Shown here piece after piece: positions 44,578 to 59,049 of a stretch of 64,000 bases of DNA. The DNA comes from Phylloscopus collybita (lineage: Eukaryota > Chordata > Aves > Passeriformes > Phylloscopidae), in NCBI GenBank assembly GCA_027886175.1, contig JAJNNQ010000003.1, forward strand, positions 23,353,501 through 23,417,500, read 5' to 3'. The translations under genes and the position numbers were made by a program. Within the stretch, counting starts at the first letter, position 1, and each line of letters opens with the position of its first letter. The notes under the pieces are model-generated. The model did no database searches. It saw only the letters and a list, made by a program, of their open reading frames with translations, and was not told the origin of the DNA.

Positions 44578-47500
44578 TCACTGTCTAGCTGATTTACAGT
44601 TGCCTCTGCGTAGAGCAGCTAGAGGAGCAGCTCTGCCGGCTTTCCTGTGCTTCTGCATAGCAGAGCTGTCAAGAACGAGAAGCTGCGTTTTGCCGAGAAA
44701 GCAGCGCTTCGCGGAACCACAGCCAGCGGCGTCTTCGGTACAGCCGCAGGTTGTGCGGAGAAGCGAAAGAGAGCCGGGGAAGAATGTGGAAAGCCGAACT
44801 CGGTCGCTGCAAGCAGGTGCTAGCGAACAGCTTCTGGTCACCTTGGAGAAACTCCCCCAAGACAGTGGAGAGTCCCCGAAGCTAGTGCCTTGAAATACAT
44901 GCCTTGGCAGTAGCCCAGAGCAGTACTGAGTGCAGCAGGTGTCAGGCAGTCTCCTCTTGCCGTGTGCGTGCTTCTGTTTTGTGTTTCCAATGTGCAGAGA
45001 AGCACTCGTGCTTGCTGCTGCATCCAGCAAGCCAAAACGCTTTTGCAGCAACTTTCCTGCCTTTCCCACTACAGGATCAATTTCTAGCTGATTTACAGTT
45101 GTTTCTGCGTAGAGCAGCTAGAGGAGCAGCTCTGCCGGCTTTCCTGTGCTTCTGCATAGGAGAGCTGTCAAGAGCGAGAAGCTGCCTTTTGCCGAGAAAG
45201 CAGCGGTTCGCTGAACCACAGCCAGCGGCGTCTTTGGTACAGCCGCTGGGTGAGCGGAGAGGCGAAAGAGAGCCGGGGAAGGATGTGGAAAGCCGAACTC
45301 GGTCGCTGCAAGCGGGTGCTGGCCAACAGCTTCTGGTCACCGTGTAGAAACTCTCCCAGCACAGTGCAGAGTCCCTGTGGCTAGTTCCTTGAAATACCTT
45401 TCCTGGCAGCAGCCCAGAGCTGTACTTAGTACAGCCGGTGTCAGGCAGTCTCCTCTCGCCGTGTAGGTGCTTCTGTTTTGTGTTTGCAGCGTGCAGAGAA
45501 GCCCTTTCGCTTGCTGCTGCTTCCAGCAAGCCAAAACGCTTTTGCAGCCACTTTCCTGCCTTTTCCACAGCAGGATCACTGTCTAGCTGATTTACAGTTG
45601 CCTCTGCGTAGAGCAGCTAGAGGAGCAGCTCTGCCGGCTTTCCTGTGCTTCTGCATAGCAGAGCTGTCAAGAGCGAGAAGCTGCCTTTTGCCGAGAAAGC
45701 AGCGCTTCGCGGAACCACAGCCAGCGGCGTCTTTGGTACAGCCGCAGGTTGTGCGGAGAAGCGAAAGAGAGCCGGGGAAGAATGTGGAAAGCTTAACTCG
45801 GTCGCTGCAAGCGGGTGCTGGCCAACAGCTTCTGGTCACCTTGTAGAAACTCTCCCAGCACAGTGCAGAGTCCCCGTGGCTAGTTCCTTGAAATACCTTT
45901 CCTGGCAGCAGCCCAGAGCTGTACTTATTACAGCCGGTGTCAGGCAGTTTCCGCTTGCCGTGTAGGTGCTTCTGTGTTGTGTTTGCAGCGTGCAGAGCAG
46001 TCCTTTCGCTTGCTGCTGCTTCCCGCAAGCCAAAACGCTTTTGCAGCCACTTTCCTGCCTTTTCCACAGCAGGATCACTGTCTAGCTGATTTACAGTTGC
46101 CTCTGCGTAGAGCAGCTAGAGGAGCAGCTCTGCCGGCTTTCCTGTGCTTCTGCATAGCAGAGCTGTCAAGAACGAGAAGCTGCCTTTTGCCGAGAAAGCA
46201 GCGCTTCTCGGAACCACAGCCAGCGGCGTCTTCGGTACAGCCGCAGGTTGTGCGGAGAAGCGAAAGAGAGCTGGGGAAGAATGTGGAAAGCCGAACTCGG
46301 TCGCTGCAAGCAGGTGCTAGCGAACAGCTTCTGGTCCCCTTGGAGAAACTCCCCCAAGACAGTGGAGAGTCCCCGAAGCTAGTGCCTTGAAATACATGCC
46401 TTGGCAGTAGCCCAGAGCAGTACTGAGTGCAGCAGGTGTCAGACAGTCTCCTCTTGCCGTGTGCGTGCTTCTGTTTTGTGTTTCCAATGTGCAGAGAAGC
46501 ACTCGTGCTTGCTGCTGCATCCAGCAAGCCAAAATGCTTTTGCAGCAACTTTCCTGCCTTTCCCACTACAGGATCAATTTCTAGCTGATTAACAGTTGTT
46601 TCTGCGTAGAGCAGCTAGAGGAGCAGCTCTGCCGGCTTTCCTGTGCTTCTGCATAGCAGAGCTGTCAAGAGCGAGAAGCTGCCTTTTGCCGAGAAAGCAG
46701 CGGTTCGCGGAACCACAGCCAGCGGCGTCTTCGGTACAGCCGCAGGTTGTGTGGAGAAGCGAAAGAGAGCCGGGGAAGAATGTGGAAAGCTTAACTCGGT
46801 CGCTGCAAGCGGGTGCTGGCCAACAGCTTCTGGTCACCTTGTAGAAACTCTCCCAGCACAGTGCAGAGTCCCCGTGGCTAGTTCCTTGAAATACCTTTCC
46901 TGGCAGCAGCCCAGAGCTGTACTGAGTGCAGCAGGTGTCAGGCAGTCTCCTCTCGCCGTGTAGGTGCTTCTGTTTTGTGTTTGCAGCGTGCAGAGAAGCC
47001 CTGGTGCTTGCTGCTGCTTCCAGCAAGCCAAAAGGCTTTTGCAGCCACTTTCCTGCCTTTTCCACAACAGGATCACTGTCTAGCTGATTTACAGTTGCCT
47101 CTGCCTAGAGCAGCTAGAGGAGCAGCTCTGCTGGCTTTCCTGTGCTTCTGCATAGCAGAGCTGTCAAGAACGAGAAGCTGCGTTTTGCCGAGAAAGCAGC
47201 GCTTCGCGGAACCACAACCAGCGGCGTCTTCGGTACAGCCGCAGCTTGTGCGGAGAAGCGAAAGAGAGCCGGGGAAGGATGTGGAAAGCCGAACTCGGTC
47301 TCTGCAAGCGGGTGCTGGCGAACAGCTTCTGGTCACCTTGTAGAAACTCTCCCAGCACAGTGCAGAGTCCCCGTGGCTAGTTCCTTGAAATACCTTTCCT
47401 GGCAGCAGCCCAGAGCTGTACTGAGTGCAGCAGGTGTCAGGCAGTCTCCTCTCGCCGTGTAGGTGCTTCTGTTTTGTGTTTGCAGCGTGCAGAGAAGCCC

Positions 47501-48569
47501 TGGTGCTTGCTGCTGCTTCCAGCAAGCCAAAAGGCTTTTGCAGCCACTTTCCTGCCTTTTCCACAACAGGATCACTGTCTAGCTGATTTACAGTTGCCTC
47601 TGCGTAGAGCAGCTAGAGGAGCAGCTCTGCCGGCTTTCCTGTGCTTCTGCATAGCAGAGCTGTCAAGAACGAGAAGCTGCGTTTTGCCGAGAAAGCAGCG
47701 CTTCGCGGAACCACAACCAGCGGCGTCTTCGGTACAGCCGCAGCTTGTGCGGAGAAGCGAAAGAGAGCCGGGGAAGGATGTGGAAAGCCGAACTCGGTCT
47801 CTGCAAGCGGGTGCTGGCGAACAGCTTCTGGTCACCTTGTAGAAACTCTCCCAGCACAGTGCAGAGTCCCCGTGGCTAGTTCCTTGAAATACCTTTCCTG
47901 GCAGCAGCCCAGAGCTGTACTGAGTGCAGCAGGTGTCAGGCAGTCTCCTCTCGCCGTGTAGGTGCTTCTGTTTTGTGTTTGCAGCGTGCAGAGAAGCCCT
48001 GGTGCTTGCTGCTGCTTCCAGCAAGCCAAAACGCTTTTGCAGCCACTTTCCTGCCTTTTCCACAACAGGATCACTGTCTAGCTGATTTACAGTAGCCTCT
48101 GCGTAGAGCAGCTAGAGGAGCAGCTCTGCCGGCTTTCCTGTGCTTCTGCATAGCAGAGCTGTCAAGAACGAGAAGCTGCGTTTTGCCGAGAAAGCAGCGC
48201 TTCGCGAAACCACAGCCAGCGGCGTCTTCGGTACAGCCGCAGCTTGTGCGGAGAAGCGAAAGAGAGCCGGGGAAGGATGTGGAAAGCCGAACTCGGTCTC
48301 TGCAAGCGGGTGCTGGCGAACAGCTTCTGGTCACCTTGTAGAAACTCTCCCAGCACAGTGCAGAGTCCCCGTGGCTAGTTCCTTGAAATACCTTTCCTGG
48401 CAGCAGCCCAGAGCTTTACTGAGTGCAGCAGGTGTCAGGCAGTCTCCTCTCGCCGTGTAGGTGCTTCTGTTTTGTGTTTGCAGCGTGCAGAGAAGCCCTG
48501 GTGCTTGCTGCTGCTTCCAGCAAGCCAAAACGCTTTTGCAGCCACTTTCCTGCCTTTTCCACAACAGGA

Positions 48570-51500
48570 TCACTGTCTAGCTGATTTACAGTTGCCTCTG
48601 CGTAGAGCAGCTAGAGGAGCAGCTCTGCCGGCTTTCCTGTGCTTCTGCATAGCAGAGCTGTCAAGAACGAGAAGCTGCCTTTTGCCGAGAAAGCAGCGCT
48701 TCGCGGAACCACAGCCAGCGGCGTCTTCGGTACAGCCGCAGGTTGTGCGGAGAAGCGAAAGAGAGCCGGGGAAGAATGTGGAAAGCCGAACTCGGTCGCT
48801 GCAAGCAGGTGCTAGCGAACAGCTTCTGGTCACCTTGGAGAAACTCCCCCAAGACAGTGGAGAGTCCCCGAAGCTAGTGCCTTGAAATACATGCCTTGGC
48901 AGTAGCCCAGAGCAGTACTGAGTGCAGCAGGTGTCAGGCAGTCTCCTCTTGCCGTGTGCGTGCTTCTGTTTTGTGTTTCCAATGTGCAGAGAAGCACTCG
49001 TGCTTGCTGCTGCATCCAGCAAGCCAAAACGCTTTTGCAGCAACTTTCCTGCCTTTCCCACTACAGGATCAATTTCTAGCTGATTTACAGTTGTTTCTGC
49101 GTAGAGCAGCTAGAGGAGCAGCTCTGCCGGCTTTCCTGTGCTTCTGCATAGCAGAGCTGTCAAGAGCGAGAAGCTGCCTTTTGCCGAGAAAGCAGCGGTT
49201 CGCGGAACCACAGCCAGCGGCGTCTTTGGTACAGCCGCAGGTTGTGCGGAGAAGCGAAAGAGAGCCGGGGAAGAATGTGGAAAGCCGAACTCGGTCTCTG
49301 CAAGCGGGTGCTGGCGAACAGCTTCTGGTCACCTTGTAGAAACTCTCCCAGCACAGTGCAGAGTCCCCGTGGCTAGTTCCTTGAAATACCTTTCCTGGCA
49401 GCAGCCCAGAGCTGTACTGAGTGCAGCAGGTGTCAGGCAGTCTCCTCTCGCCGTGTAGGTGCTTCTGTTTTGTGTTTGCAGCGTGCAGACAAGCCCTGGT
49501 GCTTGCTGCTGCTTCCAGCAAGCCAAAAGGATTTTGCAGCCACTTTCCTGCCTTTTCCACAACAGGATCACTGTCTAGCTGATTTACAGTTGCCTCTGCG
49601 TAGAGCAGCTAGAGGAGCAGCTCTGCCGGCTTTCCTGTGCTTCTGCATAGCAGAGCTGTCAAGAACGAGAAGCTGCGTTTTGCCGAGAAAGCAGCGCTTC
49701 GCGGAACCACAGCCAGCGGCGTCTTCGGTACAGCCGCAGGTTGTGCGGAGAAGCGAAAGAGAGCCGGGGAAGGATGTGGAAAGCCGAACTCGGTCGCTGC
49801 AAGCAGGTGCTAGCGAACAGCTTCTGGTCACCTTGGAGAAACTCCCCCAAGACAGTGGAGAGTCCCCGAAGCTAGTGCCTTGAAATACATGCCTTGGCAG
49901 TAGCCCAGAGCAGTACTGAGTGCAGCAGGTGTCAGGCAGTCTCCTCTTGCCGTGTAGGTGCTTCTGTTTTGTGTTTGCAGCGTGCAGAGCAGCCCTTTCG
50001 CTTGCTGCTGCTTCCAGCAAGCCAAAACGCTTTTGCAGCAACTTTCCTGCCTTTCCCACTACAGGATCAATTTCTAGCTGATTTACAGTTGTTTCTGCGT
50101 AGAGCAGCTAGAGGAGCAGCTCTGCCGGCTTTCCTGTGCTTCTGCATAGCAGAGCTGTCAAGAGCGAGAAGCTGCCTTTTGCCGAGAAAGCAGCGGTTCG
50201 CGAAACCACAGCCAGCGGCGTCTTTGGTACAGCCGCAGGTTGTGCGGAGAAGCGAAAGAGAGCCGGGGAAGAATGTGGAAAGCCGAACTCGGTCGCTGCA
50301 AGCGGGTGCTGGCCAACAGCTTCTGGTCACCGTGTAGAAACTCTCCCAGCACACTGCAGAGTCCCTGTGGCTAGTTCCTTGAAATACCTTTCCTGGCAGC
50401 AGCCCAGAGCAGTACTTAGTACAGCCGGTGTCAGGCAGTCTCCTCTCGCCGTGTAGGTGCTTCTGTTTTGTGTTTGCAGCGTGCAGAGAAGCCCTTTCGC
50501 TTGCTGCTGTTTCCAGTAAGCCAAAAGGCTTTTGCAGCCACTTTCCTGCCTTTTCCACAGCAGGATCACTGTCTAGCTGATTTACAGTTGCCTCTGCGTA
50601 GAGCAGCTAGAGGAGCAGCTCTGCCGGCTTTCCTGTGCTTCTGCATAGCAGAGCTGTCAAGAACGAGAAGCTGCCTTTTGCCGAGAAAGCAGCGCTTCGC
50701 GGAACCACAGCCAGCGGCGTCTTCGGTACAGCCGCAGGTTGTGCGGAGAAGCGAAAGAGAGCCGGGGAAGAATGTGGAAAGCTGAACTCGGTCGCTGCAA
50801 GCAGGTGCTAGCGAACAGCTTCTGGTCACCTTGGAGAAACTCCCCCAAGACAGTGGAGAGTCCCCGAAGCTAGTGCCTTGAAATACATGCCTTGGCAGTA
50901 GCCCAGAGTAGTACTGAGTGCAGCAGGTGTCAGGCAGTCTCCTCTTGCCGTGTGCGTGCTTCTGTTTTGTGTTTCCAATGTGCAGAGAAGCACTCGTGCT
51001 TGCTGCTGCATCCAGCAAGCCAAAACGCTTTTGCAGCAACTTTCCTGCCTTTCCCACTACAGGATCAATTTCTAGCTGATTTACAGTTGTTTCTGCGTAG
51101 AGCAGCTAGAGGAGCAGCTCTGCCGGCTTTCCTGTGCTTCTGCATAGCAGAGCTGTCAAGAGCGAGAAGCTGCCTTTTGCCGAGAAAGCAGCGGTTCGCG
51201 GAACCACAACCAGCGGCGTCTTTGGAACAGCCGCAGCTTGTGCGGAGAAGCGAAAGAGAGCCGGGGAAGGATGTGGAAAGCCGAACTCGGTCTCTGCAAG
51301 CGGGTGCTGGCGAACAGCTTCTGGTCACCTTGTAGAAACTCTCCCAGCACAGTGCAGAGTCCCCGTGGCTAGTTCCTTGAAATACCTTTCCTGGCAGCAG
51401 CCCAGAGCTGTACTGAGTGCAGCAGGTGTCAGGCAGTCTCCTCTCGCCGTGTAGGTGCTTCTGTTTTGTGTTTGCAGCGTGCAGAGAAGCCCTGGTGCTT

Positions 51501-54500
51501 GCTGCTGCTTCCAGCAAGCCAAAACGCTTTTGCAGCCACTTTCCTGCCTTTTCCACAACAGGATCACTGTCTAGCTGATTTACAGTTGCCTCTGCGTAGA
51601 GCAGCTAGAGGAGCAGCTCTGCCGGCTTTCCTGTGCTTCTGCATAGCAGAGCTGTCAAGAACGAGAAGCTGCGTTTTGCCGAGAAAGCAGCGCTTCGCGG
51701 AACCACAGCCAGCGGCGTCTTCGGTACAGCCGCAGGTTGTGCGGAGAAGCGAAAGAGAGCCGGGGAAGGATGTGGAAAGCCGAACTCGGTCGCTGCAAGC
51801 AGGTGCTAGCGAACAGCTTCTGGTCACCTTGGAGAAACTCCCCCAAGACAGTGGAGAGTCCCCGAAGCTAGTGCCTTGAAATACATGCCTTGGCAGTAGC
51901 CCAGAGCAGTACTGAGTGCAGCAGGTGTCAGGCAGTCTCCTCTTGCCGTGTAGGTGCTTCTGTTTTGTGTTTGCAGCGTGCAGAGAAGCCCTTTCGCTTG
52001 CTGCTGCTTCCAGCAAGCCAAAACGCTTTTGCAGCAACTTTCCTGCCTTTCCCACTACAGGATCAATTTCTAGCTGATTTACAGTTGTTTCTGCGTAGAG
52101 CAGCTAGAGGAGCAGCTCTGCCGGCTTTCCTGTGCTTCTGCATAGCAGAGCTGTCAAGAGCGAGAAGCTGCCTTTTGCCGAGAAAGCAGCGCTTCGCGGA
52201 ACCACAGCCAGCGGCGTCTTTGGTACAGCCGCAGGTTGTGCGGAGAAGCGAAAGAGAGCCGGGGAAGAATGTGGAAAGCCGAACTCGGTCGCTGCAAGCG
52301 GGTGCTGGCCAACAGCTTCTGGTCACCGTGTAGAAACTCTCCCAGCACAGTGCAGAGTCCCTGTGGCTAGTTCCTTAAAATACCTTTCCTGGCAGCAGCC
52401 CAGAGCTGTACTTAGTACAGCCGGTGTCAGGCAGTCTCCTCTCGCCGTGTAGGTGCTTCTGTTTTGTGTTTGCAGCGTGCAGAGAAGCCCTTTCGCTTGC
52501 TGCTGTTTCCAGTAAGCCAAAACGCTTTTGCAGCCACTTTCCTGCCTTTTCCACAGCAGGATCACTGTCTAGCTGATTTACAGTTGCCTCTGCGTAGAGC
52601 AGCTAGAGGAGCAGCTCTGCCGGCTTTCCTGTGCTTCTGCATAGCAGAGCTGTCAAGAACGAGAAGCTGCGTTTTGCCGAGAAAGCAGCGCTTCGCGGAA
52701 CCACAGCCAGCGGCGTCTTCGGTACAGCCGCAGGTTGTGCGGAGAAGCGAAAGAGAGCCGGGGAAGGATGTGGAAAGCCGAACTCGGTCGCTGCAAGCAG
52801 GTGCTAGCGAACAGCTTCTGGTCACCTTGGAGAAACTCCCCCAAGACAGTGGAGAGTCCCCGAAGCTAGTGCCTTGAAATACATGCCTTGGCAGTAGCCC
52901 AGAGCAGTACTGAGTGCAGCAGGTGTCAGGCAGTCTCCTCTTGCCGTGTGCGTGCTTCTGTTTTGTGTTTCCAATGTGCAGAGAAGCACTCGTGCTTGCT
53001 GCTGCATCCAGCAAGCCAAAACGCTTTTGCAGCAACTTTCCTGCCTTTCCCACTACAGGATCAATTTCTAGCTGATTTACAGTTGTTTCTGCGTAGAGCA
53101 GCTAGAGGAGCAGCTCTGCCGGCTTTCCTGTGCTTCTGCATAGCAGAGCTGTCAAGAGCGAGAAGCTGCCTTTTGCCGAGAAAGCAGCGGTTCGCGAAAC
53201 CACAGCCAGCGGCGTCTTTGGTACAGCCGCAGGTTGTGCGGAGAAGCGAAAGAGAGCCGGGGAAGAATGTGGAAAGCCGAACTCGGTCGCTGCAAGCGGG
53301 TGCTGGCCAACAGCTTCTGGTCACCGTGTAGAAACTCTCCCAGCACAGTGCAGAGTCCCTGTGGCTAGTTCCTTGAAATACCTTTCCTGGCAGCAGCCCA
53401 GAGCTGTACTTAGTACAGCCGGTGTCAGGCAGTTTCCGCTTGCCGTGTAGGTGCTTCTGTGTTGTGTTTGCAGCGTGCAGAGAAGCCCTTTCGCTTGCTG
53501 CTGCTTCCAGCAAGCCAAAACGCTTTTGCAGCCACTTTCCTGCCTTTTCCACAGCAGGATCACTGTCTAGCTGATTTACAGTTGCCTCTGCGTAGAGCAG
53601 CTAGAGGAGCAGCTCTGCCGGCTTTCCTGTGCTTCTGCATAGCAGAGCTTTCAAGAACGAGAAGCTGCCTTTTGCCGAGAAAGCAGCGCTTCGCGGAACC
53701 ACAGCCAGCGGCGTCTTCGGTACAGCCGCATGTTGTGCGGAGAAGCGAAAGAGAGCCGGGGAAGAATGTGGAAAGCCGAACTCGGTCGCTGCAAGCAGGT
53801 GCTAGCGAACAGCTTCTGGTCCCCTTGGAGAAACTCCCCCAAGACAGTGGAGAGTCCCCGAAGCTAGTGCCTTGAAATACATGCCTCGGCAGTAGCCCAG
53901 AGCAGTACTGAGTGCAGCAGGTGTCAGGCAGTCTCGTCTTGCCGTGTGCGTGCTTCTGTTTTGTGTTTCCAATGTGCAGAGAAGCACTCGTGCTTGCTGC
54001 TGCATCCAGCAAGCCAAAACGCTTTTGCAGCAGCTTTCCTGCCTTTCCCACTACAGGATCAATTTCTAGCTGATTTACAGTTGCCTCTGCGTAGAGCAGC
54101 TAGAGGAGCAGCTCTGCCGGCTTTCCTGTGCTTCTGCATAGCAGAGCTGTCAAGAGCGAGACGCTGCCTTTTGCCGAGATAGCAGCGCTTCGCGGAACCA
54201 CAGCCAGCGGCGTCTTTGGTACAGCCGCAGGTTGTGCGGAGAAGCGAAAGAGAGCCGGGGAAGAATGTGGAAAGCCGAACTCGGTCGCTGCAAGCGGGTG
54301 CTGGCCAACAGCTTCTGGTCACCGTGTAGAAACTCTCCCAGCACAGTGCAGAGTCCCTGTGGCTAGTTCCTTGAAATACCTTTCCTGGCAGCAGCCCAGA
54401 GCTGTACTTAGTGCAGCCGGTGTCAGGCAGTCTCTTCTTGCCGTGTGCGTGCTTCTGTTTTGTGTTTGCAGCGTGCAGAGAAGCCCTTTCGCTTGCTGCT

Positions 54501-57500
54501 GCTTCCAGCAAGCCAAAACGCTTTTGCAGCCACTTTCCTGCCTTTTCCACACCAGGATCACTGTCTAGCTGATTTACAGTTGCCTCTGCGTAGAGCAGCT
54601 AGAGGAGCAGCTCTGCCGGCTTTCCTGTGCTTCTGCATAGCAGAGCTGTCAAGAACGAGAAGCTGCGTTTTGCCGAGAAAGCAGCGCTTCGCGGAACCAC
54701 AGCCAGCGGCGTCTTCGGTACAGCCGCAGCTTGTGCGGAGAAGAGAAAGAGAGCCGGGGAAGAATGTGGAAAGCCGAACTCGGTCGCTGCAAGCAGGTGC
54801 TAGCGAACAGCTTCTGGTCACCTTGGAGAAACTCCCCCAAGACAGTGGAGAGTCCCCGAAGATAGTGCCTTGAAATACATGCCTCGGCAGTAGCTCAGAG
54901 CAGTACTGAGTGCAGCAGGTGTCAGGCAGTCTCCTCTTGCCGTGTGCGTGCTTCTGTTTTGTGTTTCCAATGTGCAGAGAAGCACTTGTGCTTGCTGCTG
55001 CATCCAGCAAGCCAAAACGCTTTTGCAGCAACTTTCCTGCCTTTCCCACTACAGGATCAATTTCTAGCTGATTTACAGTTGCCTCTGCGTAGAGCAGCTA
55101 GAGGAGCAGCTCTGCCGGCTTTCCTGTGCTTCTGCATAGCAGAGCTGTCAAGAGCGAGAAGCTGCCTTTTGCCGAGAAAGCAGCGGTTCGCGGAACCACA
55201 GCCAGCGGCGTCTTTGGTACAGCCGCAGGTTGTGCGGAGAAGCGAAAGAGAGCCGGGGAAGAATGTGGAAAGCTTAACTCGGTCGCTGCAAGCGGGTGCT
55301 GGCCAACAGCTTCTGGTCACCTTGTAGAAACTCTCCCAGCACAGTGCAGAGTCCCCGTGGCTAGTTCCTTGAAATACCTTTCCTGGCAGCAGCCCAGAGC
55401 TGTACTTATTACAGCCGGTGTCAGGCAGTTTCCGCTTGCCGTGTAGGTGCTTCTGTGTTGTGTTTGCAGCGTGCAGAGCAGTCCTTTCGCTTGCTGCTGC
55501 TTCCCGCAAGCCAAAACGCTTTTGCAGCCACTTTCCTGCCTTTTCCACAGCAGGATCACTGTCTAGCTGATTTACAGTTGCCTCTGCGTAGAGCAGCTAG
55601 AGGAGCAGCTCTGCCGGCTTTCCTGTGCTTCTGCATAGCAGAGCTGTCAAGAACGAGAAGCTGCCTTTTGCCGAGAAAGCAGCGCTTCTCGGAACCACAG
55701 CCAGCGGCGTCTTCGGTACAGCCGCAGGTTGTGCGGAGAAGCGAAAGAGAGCTGGGGAAGAATGTGGAAAGCCGAACTCGGTCGCTGCAAGCAGGTGCTA
55801 GCGAACAGCTTCTGGTCCCCTTGGAGAAACTCCCCCAAGACAGTGGAGAGTCCCCGAAGCTAGTGCCTTGAAATACATGCCTTGGCAGTAGCCCAGAGCA
55901 GTACTGAGTGCAGCAGGTGTCAGACAGTCTCCTCTTGCCGTGTGCGTGCTTCTGTTTTGTGTTTCCAATGTGCAGAGAAGCACTCGTGCTTGCTGCTGCA
56001 TCCAGCAAGCCAAAACGCTTTTGCAGCAACTTTCCTGCCTTTCCCACTACAGGATCAATTTCTAGCTGATTTACAGTTGTTTCTGCGTAGAGCAGCTAGA
56101 GGAGCAGCTCTGCCGGCTTTCCTGTGCTTCTGCATAGCAGAGCTGTCAAGAGCGAGACGCTGCCTTTTGCCGAGAAAGCAGCGGTTCGCGAAACCACAAC
56201 CAGCGGCCTCTTTGGAACAGCCGCAGGTTGTGCGGAGAAGCGAAAGAGAGCCGGGGAAGAATGTGGAAAGCCGAACTCGGTCGCTGCAAGCGGGTGCTGG
56301 CCAACAGCTTCTGGTCACCGTGTAGAAACTCTCCCAGCACAGTGCAGAGTCCCTGTGGCTAGTTCCTTGAAACACCTTTCCTGGCAGCAGCCCAGAGCTG
56401 TACTTAGTACAGCCGGTGTCAGGCAGTCTCCTCTCGCCGTGTAGGTGCTTCTGTTTTGTTTTTGCAGCGTGCAGAGAAGCCCTTTCGCTTGCTGCTGCTT
56501 CCAGCAAGCCAAAACGCTTTTGCAGCCACTTTCCTGCCTTTTCCACAGCAGGATCACTGTCTAGATGATTTACAGTTGCCTCTGCGTAGAACAGCTAGAG
56601 GAGCAGCTCTGCCGGCTTTCCTGTGCTTCTGCATAGCAGAGCTGTCAAGAACGAGAAGCTGCCTTTTGCCGAGAAAGCAGCGCTTCGCGGAACCACAGCC
56701 AGCGGCGTCTTCGGTACAGCCGCAGGTTGTGCGGAGAAGCGAAAGAGAGCCGGGGAAGGATGTGGAAAGCCGAACTTGGTCGCTGCAAGCAGGTGCTTGT
56801 GAACAGCTTCTGGTCACCTTGGAGAAACTCCCCCAAGACAGTGGAGAGTCCCCGAAGCTAGTGCCTTGAAATACATGCCTTGGCAGTAGCCCAGAGTAGT
56901 ACTGAGTGCAGCAGGTGTCAGGCAGTCTCCTCTTGCCGTGTGCGTGCTTCTGTTTTGTGTTTCCAATGTGCAGAGAAGCACTCGTGCTTGCTGCTGCATC
57001 CAGCAAGCCAAAACGCTTTTGCAGCAACTTTCCTGCCTTTCCCACTACAGGATCAATTTCTAGCTGATTTACAGTTGTTTCTGCGTAGAGCAGCTAGAGG
57101 AGCAGCTCTGCCGGCTTTCCTGTGCTTCTGCATAGCAGAGCTGTCAAGAGCGAGAAGCTGCCTTTTGCCGAGAAAGCAGCGGTTCGCGAAACCACAGCCA
57201 GCGGCGTCTTTGGTACAGCCGCAGGTTGTGCGGAGAAGCGAAAGAGAGCCGGGGAAGAATGTGGAAAGCCGAACTCGGTCGCTGCAAGCGGGTGCTGGCC
57301 AACAGCTTCTGGTCACCGTGTAGAAACTCTCCCAGCACAGTGCAGAGTCCCTGTGGCTAGTTCCTTGAAATACCTTTCCTGGCAGCAGCCCAGAGCTGTA
57401 CTTAGTACAGCCGGTGTCAGGCAGTCTCCTCTCGCCGTGTAGGTGCTTCTGTTTTGTGTTTGCAGCGTGCAGAGAAGCCCTTTCGCTTGCTGCTGCTTCC

Positions 57501-59049
57501 AGCAAGCCAAAACGCTTTTGCAGCCACTTTCCTGCCTTTTCCACAACAGGATCACTGTCTAGCTGATTTACAGTTGCCTCTGCGTAGAGCAGCTAGAGGA
57601 GCAGCTCTGCCGGCTTTCCTGTGCTTCTGCATAGCAGAGCTGTCAAGAACGAGAAGCTGCCTTTTGCCGAGAAAGCAGCGCTTCGCGGAACCACAGCCAG
57701 CGGCGTCTTCGGTACAGCCGCAGGTTGTGTGGAGAAGCGAAAGAGAGCCGGGGAAGAATGTGGAAAGCCGAACTCGGTCGCTGCAAGCAGGTGCTAGCGA
57801 ACAGCTTCTGGTCACCTTGTAGAAACTCCCCCAAGACAGTGGAGAGTCCCCGAAGCTAGTGCCTTGAAATACATGCCCTTGGCAGTAGCCCAGAGCAGTA
57901 CTGAGTGCAGCAGGTGTCAGGCAGTGTCCTCTTGCCGTGTAGGTGCTTCTGTTTTGTGTTTGCAGCGTGCAGAGAAGTCCTTTCGCTTGCTGCTGCTTCC
58001 AGCAAGCCAAAACGCTTTTGCAGCAACTTTCCTGCCTTTCCCACTACAGGATCAATTTCTAGCTGATTTACAGTTGTTTCTGCGTAGAGCAGCTAGAGGA
58101 GCAGCTCTGCCGGCTTTCCTGTGCTTCTGCATAGCAGAGCTGTCAAGAGCGAGACGCTGCCTTTTGCCGAGAAAGCAGCGGTTCGCGAAACCACAACCAG
58201 CGGCCTCTTTGGAACAGCCGCAGGTTGTGCGGAGAAGCGAAAGAGAGCCGGGGAAGAATGTGGAAAGCCGAACTCGGTCGCTGCAAGCGGGTGCTGGCCA
58301 ACAGCTTCTGGTCACCGTGTAGAAACTCTCCCAGCACAGTGCAGAGTCCCTGTGGCTAGTTCCTTGAAACACCTTTCCTGGCAGCAGCCCAGAGCTGTAC
58401 TTAGTACAGCCGGTGTCAGGCAGTCTCCTCTCGCCGTGTAGGTGCTTCTGTTTTGTTTTTGCAGCGTGCAGAGAAGCCCTTTCGCTTGCTGCTGCTTCCA
58501 GCAAGCCAAAACGCTTTTGCAGCCACTTTCCTGCCTTTTCCACAGCAGGATCACTGTCTAGATGATTTACAGTTGCCTCTGCGTAGAGCAGCTAGAGGAG
58601 CAGCTCTGCCGGCTTTCCTGTGCTTCTGCATAGCAGAGCTGTCAAGAACGAGAAGCTGCCTTTTGCCGAGAAAGCAGCGCTTCGCGGAACCACAGCCAGC
58701 GGCGTCTTCGGTACAGCCGCAGGTTGTGCGGAGAAGCGAAAGAGAGCCGGGGAAGGATGTGGAAAGCCGAACTCGGTCGCTGCAAGCAGGTGCTAGCGAA
58801 CAGCTTCTGGTCACCTTGGAGAAACTCCCCCAAGACAGTGGAGAGTCCCCGAAGCTAGTGCCTTGAAATACATGCCTTGGCAGTAGCCCAGAGCAGTACT
58901 GAGTGCAGCAGGTGTCAGGCAGTCTCCTCTTGCCGTGTGCGTGCTTCTGTTTTGTGTTTCCAATGTGCAGAGAAGCACTCGTGCTTGCTGCTGCATCCAG
59001 CAAGCCAAAACGCTTTTGCAGCCACTTTCCTGCCTTTTCCACAGCAGGA
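48570..59049. repeat. Regular dimer run of the satellite
   Basis: Twenty-one monomers in strict alternation, type 1 then type 2, from 48570 to the type-1 monomer at 58551, after which two type-1 monomers stand side by side. This is the cleanest stretch of the 998-bp dimer. Confidence 0.8.
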
